Origin: Monoplex corrugatus
Taxonomy: Eukaryota; Mollusca; Gastropoda; Littorinimorpha; Ranellidae
NCBI GenBank assembly: GCA_030674185.1
Contig: CM060307.1
Location: 78,499,635-78,563,634, forward strand
Length of the DNA: 64,000 nucleotides
Direction of reading: 5' to 3'
Both the position numbers and the translations under genes were made by a program. Of the stretch, positions 54,700 through 64,000 are shown in pieces. The notes beneath the pieces are model-generated. The model saw only the letters and a list, made by a program, of their open reading frames with translations, was not told where the DNA came from and ran no database searches. The first letter of the stretch is position 1, and every line of letters begins with the position of its first letter.

Positions 54700-55130
54700 G
54701 GCAGGTCTCAGATCTGTGGAATTCTGCAACAGAAAGAATACATTTCTTTGTATTACATGAGCCTTTCCTCAGGAAAATAACGTCTGTGGGGTTTAATTCC
54801 CCAAACTACAAACTTTGCTGACTCAGTCCCTGAATTATGCTGGTTCTCATTTGCTGCAGTCTGGTAAAATGGCATTTGCCACGTAATGCATTCTGGACAT
54901 TGTCAACAGGAAACATAGCTACACAAGAGGACAATGTATAGCAAGAACAACACACGTTCCATGAAAAAGGTGTTAAAAATCCTTGGAGATGGAAATGGAT
55001 AGGAAAAGTTTTTTTCGGGAGCAGCATGGCTGTGACTTCAACAAATTTCATTTTTTCCCCTTTCAGTAGTTCCCTCCCCTGGGTACTCTTGGCACAGGGC
55101 AGCAGACAGGATAAGAGAAAGTTGGCGTCT
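54700..55130 (+). repeat. Intron 3 segment, second copy
   Basis: Matches 23030-23280 and the two blocks around 59865 and 60735-61110, including ATGCATTCTGG and AAATCCTTGGAGATGGAAAT and a CTTTTCAGTAGTTCC end. Confidence 0.6.
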
Positions 55131-55234
55131 CTAAAATTAAAATTTCAGAAAATCAGCACTTTACGGGGAAGTTGTGAACAGCTCTTTCGGGGGAATTTGT
55201 GACTCGCTTAAGAACTATTTTGACAGGAGTGTCA

Positions 55235-56895
55235 GTCATAAATGTTGCTTGTCTTTTCCTAATCTTCCGTGTCGATGATCTTCTTGTGTCTGCTTCCATC
55301 AAGACTGTCTCGTTATTTTCTTTGCTGTCCATGGAACTCTCAGCATTTTTCTTAGAAACCACATTTCGGCTTTGTTCTGGCTTAGCGCGTTGACTGTCCA
55401 CGCCTCATAACCATACTCTATTATCGGTTCTACATAACATTAATTTTAAGAACTCTCTTCCTGATGTTAATTGATAGGCATCTGTTGGTAAGAATGCTTT
55501 TCATCTTCATGAATGTTGTTTTGGCTTGGCCGATTCTGCTGGCTATTTCTGATGTGATTCTGCCATCTGGTGAGATGATCGTTCTATCAACTTGTCTCAA
55601 AGTGTGCCGTTTGCTGTTATTTTGCATGAGGGGATTTGATGTTTTTTACTGATTACTATGACTTCAGTCATCTTACTATTTAGCTCCAACCCTTTATTTT
55701 TGCTTTCTATTTCTATTGTATTCACAAGATTTTGTAGGCCATTTCATTGTCGTGTGCGCAACGAATGTTGTTTATAATTTTTCCTCCAACCTTTATCCTA
55801 AGGCATTCTTCTAGGTTTCTCATGATGGTTTCGCTGCAAAGTGAAAACAAATCTGGTGACAGAACACGACCTTGCCTGACCCCTCTTTTGATGATTTGGA
55901 AAGAGCTTATATCGTTTTCTATTTTCATTGCTGCTGTTTGTTCCCAATACATATTTTTGATTATCCACAGATCTTTTCCATCAATATTGAGTCTTTCTAG
56001 TTCGTTGATCTATTCTTCATGCTTTACCCGTTCAAAAGCCTTGGTATAATCAACAAAGGATAAATACAAATCCTTATTCGATTGACCTCTGTATGGTAAT
56101 TCTTAGGATGTATATGGCATTAATAGTGCCTTTCCCTTCGACAAATCCAGACTGTTCTCCTGCTATTTCTCTTTTGATTCTGTTCCTTGTCCTCATCATG
56201 TTCATTCTAATAGGATTTTTGTTACATGACTCATCAAGCTGATTGTGCAATGGGGTTTGCCTTCTATAGCTCCTGCGTTTTTTTAGAAGTGCAATGAAAA
56301 TTGATTTTGACATATCTTTGGGGATTTTTCTGGTGTCATAAATTTCAGTTAGGAGGACTGTTATTTTTTCAATACCGAATTCCTCCAGGGCTTCAGTCGT
56401 CTCTGTAGTGATATTGTCTGGTCCTGGGGCTTTTCCTGGTTTCATCTTTTTCAGTGCTGCTCTAACTTCATCTTTCATTATGGGTGGTCCTCCAACGTTC
56501 TTTCTTATAATGTGTTCTTCGTTTCTGTCATCGTCAAAAAAGTCTTTAATGTACTGTACCCATCTATCAAATATTTTGTGTCTTTCCATAATAAGCGTAA
56601 CAGCTTTTGATTTTAAGCAACCTGTTGATGTGCATGTCTTTTTCCTGTGGACAATTTCTTCAATTCTTCTGTACATACCCTGAGGATCTGTTTTGTGTCG
56701 GTCTTCTATTTCTTTGCACTTTGTATTCAGCCAGACTTCCTTAGCATTATTTGTTTTGAACATGTACGTTAAATTTTTACGTGTCGCTTCATCTGTCTTT
56801 AAGTGTCCAAGATTTAGTTTGATGTCACTTTTGGTCTGTTTTCTTTTTCTTAGTTTCAGCCTAAATCTTTCGATTACAGGATTGTGGTCACTGTT
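55235..56895 (-). pseudogene. LINE (endonuclease end and RT) inserted in the ARF pseudogene intron 3
   Basis: From 56895 downwards: SDHNPVIERFRLKLRKRKQT (end of the endonuclease with its SDH motif), then IFDRWVQYIKDFF, KMKPGKAPGPDNITTE, ALEEFGIEKITVLLTEIY, SGFVEGKGTINAIYILR, YWEQTAAMKIENDISSF, GVRQGRVLSPDLFSL, VGGKIINNIRCAHDNE (YADD box degraded), RITSEIASRIGQAKTTFMK and NETVLMEADTRRSSTRKIRK, ending near ATF at 55235. The 5' part of the endonuclease and the 3' end are missing. Same family as 51418-51967 and 62468-63556. It is absent from the intact ARF intron 3. Confidence 0.82.
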
Positions 56896-57145
56896 GCAGA
56901 AAAATCAGACTGCTAGAAAAAATCAGTTTTCACTATTGTAACAATTTAGTATTGTCCTTTATGCAGATCAAGTTGTATTTCAACTCAAAGTTTTTCAAGG
57001 TCATGGTGACCTTGGAAGTACAAAATCTAGACTTTATCATTTTGTATGAAATGTGGGAGTTAGAATGGCTTTATCATCTTATTAAGATTATGCAACTCCT
57101 TTCCCTTGATTATTTAATGCCTAAAATCTTCTGTTTGACTGCCAG

Positions 57146-57307
57146 GGTCTTCCCAATGCGATGAATGTTACTGAGATAACAGACAAGTTGGGACAGCACA
57201 ATCTTCGCGATCGTCACTGGTTCATTCAGGCCACATGTGCCACCACTGGAGACGGCCTGTGTGAAGGGCTGGGTTGGCTGTTGCAGGCAATTTACAACAA
57301 TATTTAG
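57146..57307 (+). pseudogene. ARF pseudogene exon 4
   Basis: The acceptor GCCAG is kept. The exon encodes [38 protein letters not shown] and [12 protein letters not shown] to TAG, the same 162-base length as the intact exon and still open. The first residue is Gly where ARF has the Asp of NKxD, which sets guanine specificity. Retention of length with this change suggests drift after loss of function, or a former variant gene. Confidence 0.88.
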
Positions 57308-58283
57308 TCAGACAAAGTAGAAAAATATAACACAACCATCCAGTTCTGATGCACGAGTTCTTAATCTGCCGTATTCATGTCTGTCACCCAATACAGGGGA
57401 CATTTTTCTGAAGGTAGTTTTGTGAACAAGTTATTTCATCATTTTTTAGGAGTGCAAGTAATATTCTATCATCCCAACCCCTCCCCCCTTTCATACATGT
57501 GAAACTGAGAGGTGTTTATTCTTTAAAAGGTTGTGTAGGGATGGGAATCGACTTTTTCAATACCACGATCAATAGTTGACAACTGTCATTTTTGTTTAAT
57601 GTTATAAGTGAGTGAAATAGACTCCATGTCAGTTCATGATGAAATTATAATTTTTCACGCACAAGATGAGCAGGTCCTCATCCTTTTTCCAAATATAAAC
57701 ACTGGCTCTTGCATTATGGTGTGTTGGCTGGTTCCTGCTGTCGAGTTCAGCTTATGGTATTTGCTGTATGTTTCTTTGTTAGTGTCCTTGGGTTTTAGTT
57801 TTGCAGATTTTGTTTTTGTGTATCCCCAGTATTTTCAAAACATTTGTTTAAATCATGTGTTATTTTTTGTTGCAGTTTCTGAGATTTTTTTTTTCTTGTT
57901 TGTTTTGTTTTGTTTTTGGCTTGTTGAAAATGCCTCGATGGAAAGACAAACACAACAGTGATGTCAGAATTAATTCTTAATGACGTCTATTAGTTCTATG
58001 TTGTAGATATCCTCTACCCCTACCTCAGTACAAGACCTGGTGCACATTTCAATCATGGAAAGAGCAGTCATTGGCCATTTCAGTAACTAGTATTTTCCAA
58101 GCCAGCTCGTCTGATATCAATGGCAAGAAAGTGGCTGAATAACAGTGTGTGTCTGACATGGAAGTATGTGAATTTAAGAACTCGTGCATCAGAACTAGAT
58201 GGCTCTGTTAATAATTTCTACTCCATGTTTGTTCATCTGTGTTAGCCGTTTCTCTCCATCAGCAAGAAAATGAACAAAGAGAA
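57308..58283 (+). other. ARF pseudogene downstream region, part 1
   Basis: Collinear with 27001-27850 and non-coding. It contains AATTTTTCACGCACAAGATG, the counterpart of AATTTTTCATTCACAAGGTT at 27290. Confidence 0.6.
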
Positions 58284-58289
58284 TAAAAT

Positions 58290-58345
58290 CTAACTTATTG
58301 CTATTGTTATTTTTGTTTAAAGCCCAGCCGACTGTATAAACCTCA
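58290..58345 (-). repeat. Repeat A 3' tail only, private to the duplicate
   Basis: The - strand reads GAGGTTTATACAGTCGGCTG and GGCTTTAAACAAAAATAACA, equal to the 3' end of repeat A plus its tail. The paralogous site near 27862 lacks it (AACTTGGACATTTT against AACTTA...GAAATTTT). Confidence 0.75.
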
Positions 58346-59800
58346 GAAATTTTCTCTTGTATTAACTTTTTGGGAAACTGACGCAACCAGGAAACCCCAA
58401 ACACTCAACAACTTATGATTAATCATCCCAAGTAGTGGTCAACTTTAATATAAAATTAATCTGATTTATTCATATAAATATGTGTCTGCCCATGTACAAG
58501 CCAACAAATGCTTTTTCATTCTGATACCTATGTATTTCAAGCCTGAGATAAAACATCAGATCATCAAATGTTCAAATTATCTGTGCTTTTTACCAGATTC
58601 TACCCATGTATTTTTCCCAATTTCACTACTTGTTTTATTTATCATTGCTTCACATAAAAGTATACGAATGAAACAAACACTGTTTATCCCAGAAGACTGC
58701 CATGGAACAGAAAAGTGCTTTTGTTTCTGTAAAAGAATTGGTTTATGAGTGATTTTACAGGTGTGTAAACATTAACGACACTTGCAGCCACTTTGAGGGA
58801 TATAGTCTACATTGATTATATGTTTAGAAGTAATTCAAGTACAAAATGATATATTGCTTTCAGTTGATAGTCATTGATCTGAGATATTGCACAAATTGGT
58901 AAAATTTACCACTCTTGATGGGTAATAAATTGAGGTTTGTGATGTACCTGATATTTTTTTTCTTGCTTTTGCCTCTGTGTATCTAACAAAAGTTTCTAGC
59001 TTTTCCTTAAACTGTGTATCTAACAAATTTTCATTGTTTTTTACCTAAACTATGTAGCTATCAATTTTGTTTGCGTTTCCCCCCAACTGTGTAGCTAACA
59101 AAGTTTCCTTGCTTTCCCCCCATATGAACTGCGCTAACTACAGCTGGTAGAAGCACAAATCTTTACTATTGCAAATAACACTGACAAAAATCCTAACAAA
59201 GTTTGCATGTTACAGTAAGCAGGTTGTGATACCTATTAAATGTGTGTTGAAGGAGAACTAAATCAGAATTATTGGAATAGACATGAAACTTCAGAGAACA
59301 GATGTGTTCTTATTAAAATGAGGATAAGAGAAAACTGTATGACGTATGTTGCCTACATTCATTTCAGAGATGTAAATATGCTTCAACTTCAATTTTTGTT
59401 TTCTTTGGAGTCGCGAGAACAAAAACAAGATAATACATAACACCACATTCCAGTATGACTTGTAATGGATGCCTTTTTCCCTTGTAATACTTTTAACTGA
59501 TGCTTTTTAAAAGAAATAAAATAGCATAACATGGAGATTGTGCATCTATTGTGCATTAATTCTGCTATTGATTCAGTCGATACATACACCATAGTTAATG
59601 GTTTCTATGATTAACTGACATTGCTAAAAAAACCACAGAATGTGCATACAGGTACACAGGTAAAGGGCTGAGTGTTTGTATGATTGTTTGTGAGTGTGTG
59701 CCCATGTGTTTAAACGTAGTTTGCTGTGCTGTTAGTGTAGATTATCGAGACTTGCAAAAATGTTATGGGCAATAAGGGAGAGGGATTCATTGTACTCAGA
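58346..59800 (+). other. ARF pseudogene downstream region, part 2
   Basis: Collinear with 27870-29300 and 30120-30450. Lacks repeat A copy 2 and the 54-bp tandem duplication. Non-coding. Confidence 0.55.
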
Positions 59801-59925
59801 CAAATCTATTTGTGCTCCATCCAAATCTGCCGATAATTAGGGTTTGGAATTCTTCTCAGATCTGCGGGTTTCTCTGGCAGAAAGAAACTATTTCCTCAGA
59901 GTACTGGGTCCCTTTCTGAAAAACA

Positions 59926-59958
59926 AACAAACAAGCAAACAAACAAACAAACAAACAA
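59926..59958 (+). repeat. (AAAC)n short tandem repeat
   Basis: AAAC and AAGC units immediately 5' of the second SINE copy. Confidence 0.85.
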
Positions 59959-59962
59959 AAAC

Positions 59963-60346
59963 TCGTGGAACTGACTAGTCGATGTGGTATGATAAGAAAC
60001 TACCATCTGGAAGGTTATGGGTTCGAATCCCTATAAATCCCTTCAGAAATTATTGTGGAATTTTTTAGCTCTAACTGGTTCATATGCAATATGAGTATGG
60101 GATGGACTCGATGAGAAGACTGGGATCACACAGTCCAATCTCATCCACTTGATGGATGGATGTGTCATTGAGGGCGTTGGTCAAATTTCTGATCAACACT
60201 ACAAGTGTCTATATCTCTCAGATCTAGTTGATGCCACAATACATTATTTATGTACAGCTCTGTCATGCAGTCTCATATTAGATGGAACTCCACAGCATTA
60301 TGATTATCCTCCTCCTCCTCTTCCTTATCAACATCATCATTATGGC
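59963..60346 (+). mobile_element. tRNA-derived SINE, copy 2
   Basis: B box GGTTCGAATCC at 60020-60030, body collinear with 32142-32437, and tail CATTATGATTATCCTCCTCC. The tRNA-like head is more diverged than in copy 1. It may be the orthologous insertion carried by the segmental duplication or an independent one, because the immediate 5' flanks differ. Confidence 0.65.
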
Positions 60347-60599
60347 ATTGTAAAACTGTGTCAGCTTCTGTGCCATGAAGATAGTATAGAAAATGGGTGG
60401 AAAAAGATGAGCACAGACATACTCTCCCAAAATGACATGATCCTTAGGTTCTAAATTTACCGACTTTGCAGGCTCCCCACTTGAACTGTGCCGGTTTATA
60501 TTTGACACATTCTGGTAATCTTAATCGAAGTGACTGCCAGCGTTCAAGCAAACAGAAACCAGAAACATAAAAATGTATCAGAACGCGTATTTGATATGA

Positions 60600-60640
60600 C
60601 AAAGACAAGACAACGCGAATTTTCGGCCAGCTGGCCTTCG
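60600..60640 (-). ncRNA. Second hammerhead-core-like hairpin
   Basis: The - strand reads TTTGACGAAGGCCAGCTGGC then CGAAAATTCGCG: GACGA, an A-plus-GGCC stem closed by AGCT, then GAAA. Similar architecture to 39148-39197 without a nearby Penelope ORF. The leading C of CUGANGA is U, and closing stems I and III are not evident. Confidence 0.25.
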
Positions 60641-60734
60641 TCAAACGTACATAAAAGACAAACGATAAGCTCATAAAAGTACTGATCTTTTAAAATCGCG
60701 TTTTGTGCTCTCGTTTCGACTTTAATCTATGCAG

Positions 60735-61110
60735 GCTTTTGCAGAAAATGTGCATTCTGGTAAGATAGCCTTTGCCACGCAATGCATTGCGGGACCCCGA
60801 CAACAGCAATCATGGGTACATGACTGGACATCATAAAGCGAAAACAGCATAAGTTCTACGACCGTGGCGATGAAAATCCTTGGAGATGGGAATGGATAGA
60901 AAATATCATCAGTGATGGAAAGCTGTCAACTTTCACGAGAAAACCTGAGGCTCCATGGACTGCATTTAGGCATTTTACATGTCTTGTTTGATGCCTGAAA
61001 AACGCACCAGATTGTCAGGGTAGAGTGCTCACAGACCCCCATAGATTTCCTTTTTTTCCTTTCAGTTGTTCCAACCCACGAGTAATTACTTGGCAGACTC
61101 CCAAGGTATA
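60735..61110 (+). repeat. Intron 3 segment, third partial copy
   Basis: Aligns with 54855-55075: GCATTCTGGTAAGATAGCCT, GCCACGCAATGCATTGCGGG, AAAATCCTTGGAGATGGGAA, CCTTTCAGTTGTTCCAACCC. Confidence 0.6.
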
Positions 61111-62466
61111 TGCAAAATCCTATGCACTAACATGTGCCTGAAAGGTGGGGGAGGGGTAGAGTGGGACCTGTGAAACGCAAAGCTGAAGCCATCAGAGGAC
61201 TTGGACTGTTAGACAGGAGTGAAGAGCCCGGGCTTTATGTTGCAAGCTGGGTTTGCACTCGAAACATCAGATCTTGAGTCCTTGGTCTATCAAGTCTAAC
61301 CAGCCTGCTCACCCCGACCCCACTTTTTTTTGTTTTTTGAGGACACTTGTGGAAACTGATGTTATTCTGATGGAATGATCTTAAGTGTGTGACAGAGACA
61401 AGTAACCCTGCATACTGTCCACTGTTATACGATTATGGTAAATCGTAAGAAGCTACTGTTCTTCGTTGTCATTTCTCTGTCGGATTTGTTAAAGACATTT
61501 CTTAAGCCTGATGACAGCAAGAAAAATACTGTTATATAAGGAAACCTGAACATATGCAAGAAGACCGGGCAATGTGCAGACAAATCTCAACCTATTGTGG
61601 TGCCCAGTGAAACAAAGGCTGCTCTTCACTCATTAGTCTCTGCCAACACAACAGGTCTTTAGTCTCTAATTAGTCTCTCAGTTCTTAATAATACTGCCGA
61701 GTGCTTGTGACTGAGAGTTCAAATATGACAACAAGATGTAAAACTATCAAGAAGCAAATGCAGGCATTTTTGTTAAATTTTTATAGAAAGCCTTGTGAAA
61801 AAGATACAGAAGTCTGATGAGCATAATTATTAGAGTTCAACAACATTGGTCACCAGATTAACCAATGATGAGTATGCATGATGCATATTTACGAGTCACA
61901 GAATGTACACAATGCGTTTGCAAGTGTACAGTGCTGTTTAATAAATTTTTTACATCAAGCAAAGAGTGTTCATTAATGAAAACATCTACATCGACCAAAA
62001 TACAACGAATGGGATGTCAGGTCAAATAATCTCCTCTTCACTTATCCCCGCTCACTGTGAAAGGTATGTAACACAGAAAACAGCATAACCTAAACCACTG
62101 GCTATGCTTCAGGGCTGGGAAATGGTGGAAATATGAAAGCAATGTAGAGTGGTCCCCTGACATGCTTCCACGAAAAAAAAGATATACATAGGAATTGCAT
62201 TCTGAAACATTTTGAGGCCTTAATAAAGGGATTTCAAATCTCTTTGAAGGAGAATGTGAATCACAGTAAGCTATTTGCGCGTGCAAACACACACTGAGTT
62301 TGCAGATCCGATGAAAGGAATTAAATTACTTCAACCTACCTCACGATGTTTCTTGGACTAGAGTAAACTCAGTGAATACTTGTACAGATATATACATACA
62401 ATACCTATTCTCGATATCGGAAACGTTTGAAAACTAACCATCGCTATTTTTATCTCTCTTGTCTCC
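61111..62466. other. Spacer, nothing recognised
   Basis: No frame above 84 codons with a domain. No repeat partner noticed. Confidence 0.4.
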
Positions 62467-62467
62467 A

Positions 62468-63556
62468 GAAGTCAGTCGAGATGAATAAGGATTTATATTC
62501 ATACTTTGTTGATTATACCAAGGCTTTCGATCAGGTAAGACATGAAGAATTGATCAACCGACTAGATAGACTCAATATTAATGGAAAAGATTTACGAATA
62601 ATCAGAAATACGTATTGGGAACAAACAACTGCAATGAGAATAGAAAACGATATAAGCTCTTTCCAAAATACTGAGAGAGGAGTCAGACAAGGTTGTGTTT
62701 TGTCACCAGATCTGTTTTCACTTCACAGCGAAAACATCACGAGAAACCTTGAGGAATACCCTGGATTAAAGGTTGGAGGGAAAACGATAAAGAACATTCG
62801 ATACGCAGAAAATGAAAGGGACCTACAAAACCTTGTGAATATAATAGAAATAGAAAGCAAAGGTAAGGGGTTGGAGTTAAAAAGCAAGGAGACTGAAGTC
62901 ATGGTTATCAGTAAAAACATGAAATCCCCTCGTGCAAAATAACAGCAAACGGCAGAACCTTGAGACAAGTTGATAAGTTTAAATATCTGGGAACGATCAT
63001 TTCACCAGACGGAGATGCACATCAGAAATAGCCAGCAGAATCGTCCAAGCCAAAACATCATTCAAGAAGATGAAAAACATTCTTACCAACAAATGCCTAT
63101 CAATTAACATCAGGAAGAGAATTTTTGACTGTTATATAGAACCGATAATGTTACATGTATACGGTTGTGAAGAGTGGACAGTTAACAAGAAAACCAGAAC
63201 GTGATTGAGGAAGCCGGAATGTGGTTTCTAAGAAAAATGTTGAGAGTTCCATGGACAGCAAAGAAAACAAACGAGACAGTCTTGATGGAGGCAGACACAA
63301 GAAAATCACTCATAAGGAAGACAGGCAACATGTATAGGCCATTTTATGAGGAAAGGGGAATTGGAACACCTGATCACAACAGGAAAGCTGGAGGGAAAGA
63401 GAGCACCAGGTAGACCCGGGGAAAAATATTGGACAGACTTGCACAGTGGCTGAGGACAAAGAGGGTGGAAGATGTGCTTACGACAACAGGAACAGATGCA
63501 TATGGAGGGCCATGCTCGCCAACGCCATGTGGCAAGGCACTTGATGATGATGATGA
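62468..63556 (+). pseudogene. LINE RT C-terminal fragment with a GAT tail
   Basis: Encodes EMNKDLYSYFVDYTKAFDQV (first catalytic Asp), RHEELINRLDRLNINGKDLR, YWEQTTAMRIENDISSF, GVRQGCVLSPDLFSL, VGGKTIKNIRYA directly followed by ENERDLQNL (the DD of YADD deleted), then frameshifted ISPDG, KASFKKMKNIL-like sequence, RVPWTAKKTNETVLMEADTR and a 3' end TTGATGATGATGATG. Catalytically dead. Same family as 51418-51967 and 55235-56895. Confidence 0.82.
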
Positions 63557-63760
63557 TTTCTCCAGAAATTTGTTCACCAGTGTTTTTTTTTAAACTGAAA
63601 ATAACTTTAAAAAATGGAAGTCAGGTTAGAAATGAAGTCCCACCCACGATGCAAGGCTAATACGAATCTTTTGATTACCAAGCTGTATGGCAGTTGGCAG
63701 GGATTAGGGGAAAAAAAACCCGGCCACATCCATTGCCAAATGTGGTCTGGCCATATAGAC
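63557..63760. other. Short spacer
   Basis: No feature recognised between the LINE tail and the polypurine tract. Confidence 0.35.
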
Positions 63761-63761
63761 C

Positions 63762-63990
63762 ACGAAAAAGAAGAGGAGGAAGAAGATGATGAAGAAGAAG
63801 AAGAAGAAGAAGAAGAAGAAGAAAAAGAAGAAGAATTAGGAGGAGGAAGAGGAGGAGAAGAAGAAGAAGAAGAATGCGAAGAAGAAGAATGCGAAGAATG
63901 CGAAGAAGAAGAAGAAGAAGAAGAAGAAGAAGAAGAAGAGAAGAAGAAGAAGAAGAAGAAGAAGAAGAAGAAGAAGAAGAAGAAGAAGAG
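63762..63990 (+). repeat. (GAA)n polypurine tract at the window end
   Basis: Almost pure GAA/GGA repeats for about 230 bp, with a few TGC interruptions near 63874-63902. The tract reaches the end of the window. Confidence 0.95.
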
Positions 63991-64000
63991 ATGATGATGA

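Larger units (their letters stand above)
52240..60346 (+). repeat. Segmental duplicate of the ARF region (18.9-32.4 kb)
   Basis: Blocks align in order with the ARF locus: 52255-52700 with 18930-19450, 54275-54528 with 21720-21973, 54540-54900 with 22900-23280, and 56920-59500 with 26620-29300. Then 59540-59800 aligns with 30120-30450, and possibly 59810-60346 with 31960-32437. Introns are retained, so it is a DNA-level duplication and not retroposition. Each copy carries private insertions. Confidence 0.85.

Noticed and set aside
54280..54729. 149-codon frame on the - strand
   Set aside because: It is antisense to the ARF pseudogene exon 3 and its introns; a shadow frame.
63614..63994. 126-codon Glu/Lys-rich frame
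   Set aside because: It follows the GAA tract and has no non-repetitive coding content.

Overview
The window is animal nuclear DNA. It has long introns with GT/AG borders, multi-kilobase spacers, CA/GT and GA microsatellites, and several kinds of eukaryotic retroelement. The mix (Mag-like Gypsy element, Penelope-like element with a GIY-YIG domain, CR1/Jockey-type and RTE-type LINEs, a tRNA-type SINE, TTAA-bounded short elements) suggests an aquatic invertebrate, probably a mollusc. That assignment rests on general familiarity, not a search. Nothing bacterial was seen.

Layout. 1-8.5 kb: a decayed LINE on the + strand, split by an inverted Gypsy element (3158-7924). The insertion left a 41-bp target duplication and a 24-bp filler copied inverted from the element itself. 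8.5-11.7 kb: dispersed repeats, including a TTAA-flanked short element inside another repeat. 11.7-15.8 kb: a broken multi-exon gene on the - strand with transposase-like features. 16-29.3 kb: the one clearly intact host gene, a class I ADP-ribosylation factor (ARF) with four coding exons that join into 181 residues. Its intron 3 carries a two-exon antisense gene for 72 residues (24566-25936); intron 2 carries a piggyBac-like relic.

29.3-36.5 kb: repeats, a SINE, and two consecutive 3' exons of an SLC17-family transporter on the - strand, with a frameshift in the last one. 36.5-41.6 kb: a damaged LINE and a Penelope-like element with an unbroken 706-codon frame. 41.6-52 kb: microsatellites, minisatellites and repeat copies. 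52.2-60.4 kb: a diverged direct duplicate of the ARF region retaining exons 2, 3 and 4 but not exon 1. It has lost a splice donor and the guanine-specificity aspartate, so it is a pseudogene. 60.4-64 kb: repeat copies, a LINE fragment and a long GAA tract.

How it fits together: ARF is the only gene that looks functional as read. The rest is a history of duplication and nested insertion, and paralogous copies inside the window act as empty-site controls. The antisense gene in ARF intron 3 and the broken 11.7-15.8 kb gene are the least familiar contents.
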